Of a stretch of DNA of 9,556 nucleotides, positions 1 to 6,686 are shown piece after piece. This DNA comes from Campylobacterota bacterium (GTDB taxonomy: Bacteria; Campylobacterota; Campylobacteria; Campylobacterales; Sulfurovaceae). Numbering within the stretch: position 1 is the first letter of the stretch; the number at the start of each line of letters is the position of its first letter. The stretch covers positions 1-9,556 of the forward strand of contig WFMX01000078.1 of assembly GCA_015488875.1 (NCBI GenBank), read 5' to 3'. The position numbers and the translations under genes were made by a program. Below the pieces are notes generated by a model that saw only the letters and a program-made list of their open reading frames with translations, had not been told where the DNA came from and searched no databases.

Positions 1-168
1 AAGCATACTAAGATTGAGAGTCTTACCAAATCTTCTAGGACGAGGGAGTAGGATTATATCTGCACTACTATCTATTATCTCTTTGATAAAATCACTCTTA
101 TCTACATAATAAAAACCATCTTCTATGATAGATTTAAAATCACTTTTGCCTATGGGTAGTTTTTTCAT
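1..168 (-). CDS. AAA-ATPase-like protein, N-terminal fragment
   Basis: Reading the minus strand from the ATG at 168 gives 56 codons open to the window edge, starting MKKLPIGKSDFKSII and continuing with a YYVDKS segment and PRPRRFGKTLNLSML. This is the N-terminal signature of the AAA-ATPase-like family (Pfam AAA-ATPase_like, PF09820), in which a Walker A-like RRFGKT motif follows a short helical lead. Full-length members are usually about 500 residues or more and often end in a PD-(D/E)XK nuclease-like domain; that part lies outside the window. Their biological role is poorly defined, and they are often found in multiple copies and scattered distributions. The start is supported by an AAAGAG ribosome-binding sequence about 8 nt upstream and an extended -10 promoter. 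Family assignment is firm for so short a piece; function and intactness cannot be judged. Confidence 0.85.
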   Translation of the reverse strand, partial: MKKLPIGKSDFKSIIEDGFYYVDKSDFIKEIIDSSADIILLPRPRRFGKTLNLSML

Positions 169-188
169 AATATGGACTCTTTTTGATT

Positions 189-194
189 ATTATA
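189..194 (-). promoter_or_regulatory. Extended -10 promoter of the AAA-ATPase-like gene
   Basis: On the minus strand the sequence reads TGCTATAAT, a perfect TATAAT with a TGn extension, 20 nt before the ATG at 168. That predicts a 5' leader of roughly 14 nt. No convincing -35 hexamer is visible, which is usual for sigma-70 promoters in Campylobacterota. Confidence 0.6.
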
Positions 195-270
195 GCATAA
201 GTGATTGGAAAATGAGAGAAGTGCCTCGGCTAAAGATAGTGAAAAGGCAGATATATAGCATTTACGGCTG

Positions 271-289
271 CAGTGATAATTTATCATTG
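271..289. repeat. Operator-like palindrome CAGTGATAATTTATCATTG
   Basis: The core TGATAA-T-TTATCA is a perfect 6-1-6 inverted repeat. It is extended by two more pairing positions outside a single G/T interruption. It lies in the spacer between the AAA-ATPase-like gene and the tRNA gene, about 77 bp upstream of the ATPase -10 box. The symmetry suits a dimeric regulator, but AT-rich palindromes also arise by chance and it is rather far from the promoter. It resembles, without matching, a Fur-type 7-1-7 box. Confidence 0.3.
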
Positions 290-341
290 AAAGTTTGTGT
301 TCTTGGCAAAATAGTTAATAATTCGGAGGATGATTAATAAA

Positions 342-417
342 TGGTGGCACCAGACGGAATCGAACCGCCGACACAAGGATTTTCAATCCTTTGCTCTACC
401 GACTGAGCTATGGGGCC
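342..417 (-). tRNA. tRNA-Phe (anticodon GAA)
   Basis: The minus strand folds as a 76-nt cloverleaf beginning GGCCCCATAGCTC and ending in an encoded CCA (342-344). The D-stem GCTC/GAGC, the anticodon stem AAGGA/TCCTT with loop TTGAAAA, and the T-stem GGCGG/CCGTC with loop TTCGATT all pair; the T-stem includes one G-T pair. The anticodon GAA is at 382-384, giving phenylalanine. In the acceptor stem six of seven positions pair; position 4 (C) faces position 69 (T), a C-U mismatch in the RNA. The discriminator base is A. The gene sits 44 bp downstream of the murD stop, on the same strand, with its own extended -10 element. Confidence 0.96.
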
Positions 418-438
418 ATTATGCTGAAGTGAGCTGAA

Positions 439-444
439 ATTATA
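439..444 (-). promoter_or_regulatory. Extended -10 promoter of tRNA-Phe
   Basis: The minus strand reads TTGCTATAATTT, a perfect TATAAT with a TGn extension, 21 bp before the tRNA 5' end. It places the transcription start near 432. The -35 region would fall at the end of murD, so the tRNA can be transcribed alone or by read-through from mraY-murD. Confidence 0.65.
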
Positions 445-461
445 GCAAGAAAGTATTAATA

Positions 462-1709
462 CTAGCTTAAATCTCTCACGAATTTCATAAAAAGCTCTCC
501 TCTTTGTTTGTAAGAGCTAAATTGGTCGAAGCTTGCTGCTGCTGGAGATAGTATGCCTACGCCATTCTCGTCCAATCTTTCGTCTATGGCTTCCACCGCG
601 ATATCTAGTGTGCCGCACTCTATGGCTTCTATGTCGTACACTTTTGCTAAGTTTAACTGCTTTATACTATTGGCACCTATGGTATATAGTGTCAGATCAA
701 ACTCTCTCATGGCTACAAAAAATGGAGTGAGATCTACGCCTTTGTCATCACCACCTGCTATGAGATATATGTGGTGGTCGTGATATGCTTTGAGTGCCTG
801 TATGGCTGCATCAATGTTGGTGGCTTTGGTATCGTTGACCCATAAGCGACCTTGTGCGTCTCGTAGCTCCTCTTGACGGTTGGCATCTAGCTCGAATGAG
901 TTGATGAGATCATAATCTACCTCATCATATAACACTCTAGTGATGGCTAGTGCCAACATAGCATCTTCCAAAAATGCAGCTTTGAAGTTGATCTGAGATG
1001 GCTCTATATGAAAGTATTCTGCTAAGAACTCTATACTATCATATTCAACTACAAAGGCATCTGTAGTAGGTAGATTCAAGCCCTTTGGCACTAGTGCCAG
1101 CTCTCCCTCTCGCATGGTGAGCAGGGGTCTAAGCTTGTCCTCTTCATAGCTCTTTGCGTCACCATGCCAATCTAAATGGTCAGGAGTGATAGACAGAAGT
1201 AGATAGATGTTGGGTGTAGCTGATTTGGTATGGTGTAGTGTATATGAGCTAGACTCTAGTACCCAAATAGTTGCTTTAGGATCAAGCTCTGCTAAAGGTG
1301 TGCCTATATTTCCCCCACTGACTGCTCCTCTGTGTGTCAATAGATGTGTCAACATCTGTGTAGTTGTAGTCTTGCCGTTTGTGCCACTGATCCATATCTG
1401 AAATGGTAGTGGCATATCTGCTCTCAGGAGAGGAGACTCTTTGGAGGTAAGCATATAATCATACTCGCTTAGTAGGTTTTTACTACTCTTTATGAGTGGA
1501 TGATCTGGCTTTAGGCTAGGGGTAGTCACCTCTAGGTCGCTAGCATCAGGGTCAAAGAGATGTGATGGCAATATATGGTTACTGATATCGTCATAGTATG
1601 GCTCTTCTGCCTTATCGTCAAAAAATATACACCCACCACCCAATGCCTTGGCTATAGCTTTGGTAGTGATACCATACCCAAATAGAGTAGGTTTGATTGG
1701 TTCCAACAT
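462..1709 (-). CDS. murD: UDP-N-acetylmuramoyl-L-alanine--D-glutamate ligase (MurD)
   Basis: Cytoplasmic ATP-dependent ligase that adds D-glutamate to UDP-MurNAc-L-Ala in peptidoglycan precursor synthesis. The 415-residue product has the three Mur-ligase domains. A degenerate N-terminal nucleotide-sugar-binding domain (about 1-100) is followed by the ATPase domain with P-loop GTNGKTT (109-115), GNIGTPL (134-138 region), ESSSYTL (152-158) and DHLDWHG (177-183). The presumed carbamylated lysine is K192 in EEDKLRP. The C-terminal domain follows with VNDTKATN (291-298), AGGDDKG (318-324) and LSPAAASFDQF (387-397). It is slightly shorter than E. coli MurD (about 437), as is usual in Campylobacterota. 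The usual PHR motif between domains reads ANR here (276-278). The start has AGGAG six bases upstream, and this Shine-Dalgarno overlaps the mraY stop codon, so translation is probably coupled to mraY. Identification is secure. Confidence 0.97.
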   Translation of the reverse strand: MLEPIKPTLFGYGITTKAIAKALGGGCIFFDDKAEEPYYDDISNHILPSHLFDPDASDLEVTTPSLKPDHPLIKSSKNLLSEYDYMLTSKESPLLRADMPLPFQIWISGTNGKTTTTQMLTHLLTHRGAVSGGNIGTPLAELDPKATIWVLESSSYTLHHTKSATPNIYLLLSITPDHLDWHGDAKSYEEDKLRPLLTMREGELALVPKGLNLPTTDAFVVEYDSIEFLAEYFHIEPSQINFKAAFLEDAMLALAITRVLYDEVDYDLINSFELDANRQEELRDAQGRLWVNDTKATNIDAAIQALKAYHDHHIYLIAGGDDKGVDLTPFFVAMREFDLTLYTIGANSIKQLNLAKVYDIEAIECGTLDIAVEAIDERLDENGVGILSPAAASFDQFSSYKQRGELFMKFVRDLS

Positions 1710-1718
1710 ATATGACTC

Positions 1719-2777
1719 CTATCTAAACTTGAATGATATAAGAGCCAAGAGATTGGAGATGATAGCTATCATCCAAAATCGAACTATTATCTTGTTCTCC
1801 GCCCACTTCTTGAGCTCAAAATGATGGTGTATGGGGGCCATCAAAAAGACTCTCTTGCCACGAAGCTTGAAGCTGGCTACTTGTAGTATGACCGATATAG
1901 TCTCTACTACAAATATAAATCCTATAGCCAACAGTAGAACTTCACTCTTGCCAAGTATCGCAAGGTATGCCAATACGCCACCTATGGATAGGCTTCCTGT
2001 ATCACCCATAAATATCTCTGCTGGGTGACAGTTGTACCAAAGAAAGCCAAGTAGACCGCCCGCAAAACTAGTGGCTAAGATGGTCACTTCACCTACCCCT
2101 TTGATGTTGGGTACTAGCAGATAGTTACTTATGATGGCATGTCCTGTCACATAAGTTATCAGCCCCAAAGATATGAGAGCTATCACCGCAGGTACTGTAG
2201 CCAATCCATCAAGCCCATCTGTGAGATTGACTGCATTACTAGTAGCGAGAAAGAGTAATATCCAAAAAGGTATAGCGAAGTAACCCATGTCAAATATGGG
2301 GGTCTTTATAAATGGCAGATAGAACTCAGTAGGAAATCCAGCATAAAAAAGCATAGCTATCACGACTAGACCCACGATGAGTTGTCGCACTAGCTTGCCT
2401 CTAGCTGTCAACCCCTCTAGGTTATCGCCAGATAGCACCTTGCCCAAATCATCCTGAAATCCTATCCATCCGAAGCCTACTATCGCCACTAGACCAGTAT
2501 CTATGTAGATATTGGTCATATCGGCACTTATAAGCATTGCGATCATAGTGGATATCAAAAAGATAGCACCACCCATCGTAGGTGTATGTCGCTTCTCATT
2601 ATGAGCAGGTACATATTTGCTTATGGGTTGGTTGGCGTTTTTAGATATAGCCCAAGCGATATATCGTGGAAGTATAAACAGTGTCAAACTAAACGAGACG
2701 ATAAAGCCCAATCCAGCCCTCACTGTGATATAAGAAAAGAAGTTGATATCAAAAAACTGATATAATGCATACAACAT
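1719..2777 (-). CDS. mraY: Phospho-N-acetylmuramoyl-pentapeptide-transferase (MraY)
   Basis: Integral inner-membrane enzyme that transfers phospho-MurNAc-pentapeptide to undecaprenyl phosphate, making lipid I. Numbering from the ATG at 2777 gives 352 residues, close to the roughly 353 I recall for Campylobacter and Helicobacter MraY. About ten hydrophobic segments are visible. Family motifs include RHTPTMGG (63-70), the catalytic pair DD (109-110) in GFQDDLGK, NLTDGLDGLA (184-193), FMGDTGSL with D259 (256-263), and the HHH motif in APIHHHFE (314-321). An in-frame TTG at 2795 would add six residues (start MKAIFD). I prefer the ATG because the protein then begins directly with MLYALYQF, like relatives, and no good ribosome-binding site precedes the TTG. 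The gene lies 9 bp upstream of murD and is divergent from gpmI. Function is certain; the start is about 65 percent sure. Confidence 0.96.
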   Translation of the reverse strand: MLYALYQFFDINFFSYITVRAGLGFIVSFSLTLFILPRYIAWAISKNANQPISKYVPAHNEKRHTPTMGGAIFLISTMIAMLISADMTNIYIDTGLVAIVGFGWIGFQDDLGKVLSGDNLEGLTARGKLVRQLIVGLVVIAMLFYAGFPTEFYLPFIKTPIFDMGYFAIPFWILLFLATSNAVNLTDGLDGLATVPAVIALISLGLITYVTGHAIISNYLLVPNIKGVGEVTILATSFAGGLLGFLWYNCHPAEIFMGDTGSLSIGGVLAYLAILGKSEVLLLAIGFIFVVETISVILQVASFKLRGKRVFLMAPIHHHFELKKWAENKIIVRFWMIAIISNLLALISFKFR

Positions 2778-2811
2778 GTCGAAGATCGCTTTCAAATAGA
2801 ATAAAAGTGGT

Positions 2812-2824
2812 ATTCTACTATGAT
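2812..2824. promoter_or_regulatory. Divergent promoter pair between mraY and gpmI
   Basis: In the short gap between mraY and gpmI, TATGAT at 2819-2824 is a plausible -10 for gpmI (start near 2831, then AAGGA and the ATG at 2848). TAGAAT on the minus strand (2812-2817) is a plausible -10 for mraY-murD. The two boxes almost abut, so polymerases would compete for the site. No good -35 hexamer is present on either strand. The positions are inferred from hexamers only. Confidence 0.4.
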
Positions 2825-2847
2825 TTTAATTAAGGATTGTAAACAAT

Positions 2848-4329
2848 ATGGAGATACGAAAGACACTACTGATAATAACTGATGGTATTGGATGCAAACC
2901 AGATAGTATATGCAACGCATTTAAGGATGCTACTAAGCCTACATACGAGAAGCTTCTTCGTGAAGCTCCCAAGGCACTCATCGCTACATCAGGGCTGAGC
3001 GTAGGACTACCAGAAGGTCAGATGGGCAACTCAGAGGTGGGACATATGACTATAGGTAGTGGCAGAGTCCTATATCAAGATTTGGTCAAGATATCACTAG
3101 CACTAGAAGATGGTAGCATAGAGGACAATGAAGCACTCAACCAAACCATATCCAAAAGTGATAGAGTACATCTCGTAGGATTACTGAGTGATGGTGGAGT
3201 CCATTCGCACATAGATCACATCATAGGCTTGTCAAAATTACTCAAAAAAAGAGGTAAAAAAGTTTTTCTACACATGATAACAGATGGCAGAGATGTCAGT
3301 CCAACATCTAGCAAAATATATATAGAGCAGATAGAGGATATGTGTGATGAAGATATCTCTATAGCCACTATAGGTGGGCGGTTTTATACTATGGATAGAG
3401 ACAATAGATGGGAGAGGGTAGAGAGTGGCTACCGAGCCATAGCCGAAGCCAATCCCAAAACAGACCTCTCACCCAAAGCATACATAGATGAGAGTTATAC
3501 CAAAGATATCACTGATGAGTTTATCGAGCCTGTAGCACTCAATGGTTACGATGGTATGAAAAAGGGTGATGTTGTCATCATGGCAAATTTCCGCAGTGAC
3601 AGAGCTAGAGAGATCACCACTGCATTGGGAGATGAGTCGTTCGATAGATTTGATAGAGAGTTTCTCTCTCCTCATATGGCTACTGTCACACGGTATGATG
3701 CCTCATTTCCATACCCTGTACTCTTCCCAAAAGATGCACCCAAAAATACGCTAGCTGAGGCGATAAGCCAAGCAGGACTCACTCAACTCCATACAGCAGA
3801 GACGGAGAAATATGCACATGTGACATTTTTCTTCAATGGAGGCATAGAGGAGCCTATGGTGGGTGAGAGCAGAGTGCTTATCCCTAGTCCTAATGTCAAG
3901 ACATATGATATGAAGCCAGAGATGTCAGCAGCCAAGGTGGGAGATGCGGTGCTTACTGCTATAGATGAGAGGTACGATTTCATAGTGGTCAACTTCGCCA
4001 ATGGCGACATGGTAGGTCACACAGGCAACTTTGAAGCAGCCAAAAAAGCAGTAGAAGCAGTAGATGCAGAGCTTGATAGGATTATAGATCGAGCTAAAGA
4101 TGATGGATACGCCATAGTGCTTACCTCAGATCACGGCAACTGCGAAGAGATGAAAGACAAAGATGGTAATGTACTCACCAATCATACAGTAGGTGATGTA
4201 TGGTGCTATATATTAGCTGATGGCGTAGATAGTGTAGCAGAGGACAAAGGGCTGAACAATGTAGCACCTACAGTGCTGAAACTCATGGGATTAGACATAC
4301 CCAAAGAGATGGATGAGCCACTGATATAG
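2848..4329 (+). CDS. gpmI: 2,3-bisphosphoglycerate-independent phosphoglycerate mutase
   Basis: Cytoplasmic metalloenzyme that interconverts 3- and 2-phosphoglycerate in glycolysis and gluconeogenesis through a phosphoserine intermediate, without the 2,3-bisphosphoglycerate cofactor. The 493-residue length is close to E. coli GpmI (514). Motifs in order are TDG with metal ligand D12, GQMGNSEVGH with nucleophile S62 (57-66), LSDGGVHSH (113-121), TDGRDVSPTS (145-154), GGRFYTMDRDNRW (176-188), NFRSDR (247-252), ETEKYAHVTFFFNGG (318-332), NGDMVGHTGN (385-394, metal site), TSDHGN (426-431, metal site) and NHT (445-447). All catalytic residues appear present. AAGGA lies 11 nt before the ATG, a rather long spacing. 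It is divergent from mraY, as I recall for Campylobacter jejuni. No hairpin with a T-tract follows the stop. Confidence 0.97.
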   Translation: MEIRKTLLIITDGIGCKPDSICNAFKDATKPTYEKLLREAPKALIATSGLSVGLPEGQMGNSEVGHMTIGSGRVLYQDLVKISLALEDGSIEDNEALNQTISKSDRVHLVGLLSDGGVHSHIDHIIGLSKLLKKRGKKVFLHMITDGRDVSPTSSKIYIEQIEDMCDEDISIATIGGRFYTMDRDNRWERVESGYRAIAEANPKTDLSPKAYIDESYTKDITDEFIEPVALNGYDGMKKGDVVIMANFRSDRAREITTALGDESFDRFDREFLSPHMATVTRYDASFPYPVLFPKDAPKNTLAEAISQAGLTQLHTAETEKYAHVTFFFNGGIEEPMVGESRVLIPSPNVKTYDMKPEMSAAKVGDAVLTAIDERYDFIVVNFANGDMVGHTGNFEAAKKAVEAVDAELDRIIDRAKDDGYAIVLTSDHGNCEEMKDKDGNVLTNHTVGDVWCYILADGVDSVAEDKGLNNVAPTVLKLMGLDIPKEMDEPLI

Positions 4330-4371
4330 GTCAACTAATCTAATTTAAAGTTTATTTCGCTAAAAATAGAT

Positions 4372-4377
4372 TATAAT
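4372..4377 (+). promoter_or_regulatory. Probable -10 of the nfu-hypothetical-murE operon
   Basis: A perfect TATAAT lies in the AT-rich gap after gpmI, 48 bp before the TTG start at 4426. This predicts a leader of about 40 nt. A TTTATT at 4351-4356 is a weak -35 candidate with short spacing. The leader holds a small hairpin (TAGCC/GGCTA, 4397-4412) ending just before the AAGGAG ribosome-binding site. Confidence 0.5.
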
Positions 4378-4414
4378 AAAAATTACAATAGTCAAATAGC
4401 CCAAAATGGCTAAA

Positions 4415-4428
4415 AAGGAGAACAGTTG
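4415..4428 (+). promoter_or_regulatory. Strong ribosome-binding site fixing a TTG start
   Basis: AAGGAG at 4415-4420 is followed by a 5-nt spacer and the codon TTG at 4426-4428. The near-perfect Shine-Dalgarno and the good family-length product support TTG as the real start; no ATG lies between this site and the conserved domain. Confidence 0.75.
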
Positions 4429-4704
4429 ATTCCGTTCACAGATGAAGAGTTGATACCAGCAGTAGAGGGTGTCATAGAGAAGGTGAGACCATCCATCAAA
4501 CTTGATGGTGGAGATATCAAGCTTATAGATGTCAGAGATGGCGTAGTCTTTGTGCAACTATTGGGTGCTTGTGTAGGATGTTCGAGTAGTGGGACTACGC
4601 TTAAATTCGGCGTAGAGAGAGAGCTGAAGACAGCCATACATCCAGAGTTGTCAGTCATGCATGTACCGATAGGATGGGAAGACAGATTGGATCAGTTGGG
4701 GTAG
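4426..4704 (+). CDS. NifU C-terminal (Nfu) domain Fe-S cluster scaffold protein
   Basis: The 92-residue protein is a stand-alone Nfu domain. These proteins bind a labile iron-sulfur cluster at a CxxC pair, usually bridged between two monomers, and hand it to client apoproteins in the cytoplasm. Visible signatures are IRPSIKLDGGDIKL-like spacing (RPSIKLDGGDIKLIDV at 21-36), the V-F-V-QLLGAC strand, and C49-V-G-C52 followed by SSSGTTLK (53-60). The domain covers about residues 5-82; the last ten residues are a hydrophilic tail. It starts with TTG behind a strong ribosome-binding site. The stop is only 2 bp before the next ATG. As I recall, the order nfu-hypothetical-murE also occurs in Campylobacter. 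The family is secure; which client proteins it serves cannot be read from the sequence. Confidence 0.93.
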   Translation: MIPFTDEELIPAVEGVIEKVRPSIKLDGGDIKLIDVRDGVVFVQLLGACVGCSSSGTTLKFGVERELKTAIHPELSVMHVPIGWEDRLDQLG

Positions 4705-4706
4705 AT

Positions 4707-5288
4707 ATGGCAAAAACAGATAGAAACAACCTACTCAAACGAGCAGAAGCACAGTTCTCAAATGGGAACTATCAGGAGTCCCTCTTTAGCTATGGATTGC
4801 TACTGAAAGAGCATCCAGACTTAGGAGATGCAAAGATAGGGGTATATCTCAGCGATCTCGGACTAGAGAGCGGCGATGATGCCCAAGCACTCTTCGACTA
4901 TTATCAAGTGATCAAAGAGGAGAAAGAGGATGCAGTGGAGATCATAGACAATATCATACACACCCTAGACAGCTCCAAAAATGCACTCCATGAACTACTC
5001 GCAGATCCTATCAAGGAGCAAGCAGAGCAGGAGGATGGCATCATGTATGAAGACTTCATGGCTCTAGTAGATGACAGAGGTGGATTCAAGAGGGCATTTG
5101 AAGATATCATGTTCTCTACCAAGGTAGTCATCACAAACAAGGGTGACTTCATAGACTTCATCAGACACTTGGCACTAGAGGGGTATCCCGATATGGCACT
5201 AGGCTACATAGATGCAGCTACCAACAACTTCGAAAATGACCAAGCGATATATGAGCTATATGATTTAGTAAAAAAAGATGACCGATGA
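4707..5288 (+). CDS. Conserved-looking helical protein, TPR-like N-terminus, unknown function
   Basis: Soluble 193-residue protein with no signal peptide or membrane segment. Residues 7-36 (LLKRAEAQFSNGNYQESLFSYGLLLKEHP region) have the spacing of a tetratricopeptide-repeat helix pair. Residues 41-66 could form a second degenerate pair, and 160-190 (GYPDMALGYIDAATNNF region) a third. The middle (100-140) is acidic and helical. Such folds usually bind other proteins. I chose ATG 4707 rather than an in-frame ATG at 4674, because 4674 lies inside the Nfu gene and adds residues unlike the helix repeat. GGGG lies five bases before 4707. The gene is 2 bp after nfu and overlaps murE by 4 bp (ATGA), so the three are co-transcribed and the last two translationally coupled. 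I do not know a function; a role linked to Fe-S assembly or murein synthesis is only a guess from context. Confidence 0.85.
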   Translation: MAKTDRNNLLKRAEAQFSNGNYQESLFSYGLLLKEHPDLGDAKIGVYLSDLGLESGDDAQALFDYYQVIKEEKEDAVEIIDNIIHTLDSSKNALHELLADPIKEQAEQEDGIMYEDFMALVDDRGGFKRAFEDIMFSTKVVITNKGDFIDFIRHLALEGYPDMALGYIDAATNNFENDQAIYELYDLVKKDDR

Positions 5289-6574
5289 CCCTGCCATTGG
5301 AGTATGAGAGTTTTCAGTATATTACAGATGACACAGCTGACATCAATGAAGAGACTATATTTCTCAAAACGACACAAAATAACAAATATTTCGAGACTAT
5401 AGATCCACAACCACGGCACATCACTCCACTAGAGCTGATATCTATATGGAACTTAGGTGATCTCAAAGTAGTAGGTGTCACAGGCACAAACGGCAAAACT
5501 ACAGTCACCGCTGCTATCTATTCGTTTTTGCTAGACCTCAATGAGAAGCCAGCACTACAAGGTACCCGAGGTCTATTCGCAGAGGATAATCGCATAGAAG
5601 AGAAGAGCATGACGACTCCCTCTATCATAGAGACACTACACAATATGAAGCAGACTAGAGATATGGGATGCAGATACTTCATCATGGAGGTGAGTTCGCA
5701 CGCTATAGATCAAAATCGCATAGAGGGCATAGAGTTTGCACTCAAGGTTCATACTAATGTCACTAGTGACCATTTGGACTATCATGGCACAGTAGAGGAG
5801 TATAGGAGGATAAAGAGTCTATTTTTTGCAGATGATACACCCAAATTGCTCAATAAAGACGATATCAAAAACATCACCTACAACCCTATAGGTGCTCAGA
5901 GCTATGGCGTAGACGAGCCAGCTACATTCAAAGTGCAAGCCTTTTCACTACTCCATGGCATAACTGCAGGTGTCAAACATCTACAAGAGGAAGCGACATT
6001 TCACTCACCTATGGTAGGACTCTTCAACCTCTTCAATCTCATGGCTGCCTTAGGCTCAGTAGTGATGCTCACAGGCAAAAAGATAGATGAGGTCTGTGAA
6101 GTAGTAGAGTATTTTGCAGGTGTAGCAGGCAGGATGGAGGTGCTGAGTCGTAGCCCTCTAGTGATAGTCGATTTTGCACACACGGCAGATGGCATGTTCC
6201 AAGTATTGGATAGTATAAAAGATAGAGATATCTCTGTAGTCTTTGGAGCAGGTGGCAACCGCGACAGATCAAAACGCCCCAAGATGGGTGCAGTAGCAGG
6301 TAGGTTTGCCCAAAAGATATATGTCACGAGTGACAACCCTAGAGATGAAGTACCCGAGATGATACTAGAGGACATATTAGTAGGTCTCAGAGGCAAAGAT
6401 AGCGTAGTAGCGACCCCAGATAGGCGTTTGGCTATAGAGATGGCTATCGAGAACCTAGAGGATGATGAGGTACTTCTCATACTCGGTAAAGGTGATGAAG
6501 ATTACCAAGAAGTCAAAGGAATAAAACATCACTTTGACGACAGAGAGGTAGCTAGAGAGTTATTGGGATTGTGA
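5285..6574 (+). CDS. murE: UDP-MurNAc-L-Ala-D-Glu--meso-diaminopimelate ligase (MurE)
   Basis: Cytoplasmic ATP-dependent ligase that adds the third peptide residue to the peptidoglycan precursor. The 429-residue protein is shorter than E. coli MurE (about 495), mainly in the N-terminal domain, as in other Campylobacterota. Motifs are P-loop GTNGKTT (67-73), TTPS (110-113), EVSSHAIDQNR (135-145), TNVTSDHLDYHG (157-168), the presumed carbamylated K177 in YRRIKSLFF, AGRMEV (281-286), VDFAHTADG (295-303) and GAGGNRDRSKRP (321-332). DNPR (350-353) is the motif of meso-diaminopimelate-adding MurE enzymes; lysine-adding enzymes differ there. G401 and E405, matching other diaminopimelate contacts, are kept, but the usual GKGHE reads GKGDE (401-405). 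It overlaps the upstream gene by 4 bp and has no strong ribosome-binding site of its own, so coupling is likely. The specificity is well supported by the motif. Confidence 0.96.
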   Translation: MTLPLEYESFQYITDDTADINEETIFLKTTQNNKYFETIDPQPRHITPLELISIWNLGDLKVVGVTGTNGKTTVTAAIYSFLLDLNEKPALQGTRGLFAEDNRIEEKSMTTPSIIETLHNMKQTRDMGCRYFIMEVSSHAIDQNRIEGIEFALKVHTNVTSDHLDYHGTVEEYRRIKSLFFADDTPKLLNKDDIKNITYNPIGAQSYGVDEPATFKVQAFSLLHGITAGVKHLQEEATFHSPMVGLFNLFNLMAALGSVVMLTGKKIDEVCEVVEYFAGVAGRMEVLSRSPLVIVDFAHTADGMFQVLDSIKDRDISVVFGAGGNRDRSKRPKMGAVAGRFAQKIYVTSDNPRDEVPEMILEDILVGLRGKDSVVATPDRRLAIEMAIENLEDDEVLLILGKGDEDYQEVKGIKHHFDDREVARELLGL

Positions 6575-6686
6575 GATATATTGTATAGCTCGCAATGTTA
6601 ATCAAACCTCTTATGTAAAGTATTTTTGCTGAGTTGAGTCACACAGAAATATCCGCATGACCCTAAGTAGTTGAGCTAGATAAGCT

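Noticed and set aside
125..337. Plus-strand open frame of 70 codons between the left edge and the tRNA
   Set aside because: It overlaps the start of the well-supported minus-strand AAA-ATPase-like gene and its promoter, has no ribosome-binding site, and its product has no recognisable features.
2778..2795. TTG start for MraY giving six extra residues
   Set aside because: No ribosome-binding site precedes the TTG, and the length from ATG 2777 fits related MraY proteins better; kept only as an alternative.
4674..4706. Longer start for the TPR-like protein at ATG 4674
   Set aside because: It would overlap 31 bp of the Nfu gene; ATG 4707 lies 2 bp after the Nfu stop with a G-rich site before it and begins right at the helix-repeat region.
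6001..6480. 159-codon minus-strand frame inside murE
   Set aside because: It is antisense to conserved MurE motifs, is Ser/Thr/Leu-rich as reverse-complement shadows usually are, and has no start signals.
6587..6640. Possible CTCGCAA/TTGCTGAG stem after murE
   Set aside because: It needs a bulged base and a loop of about 30 nt, so it is unlikely to fold as a terminator.
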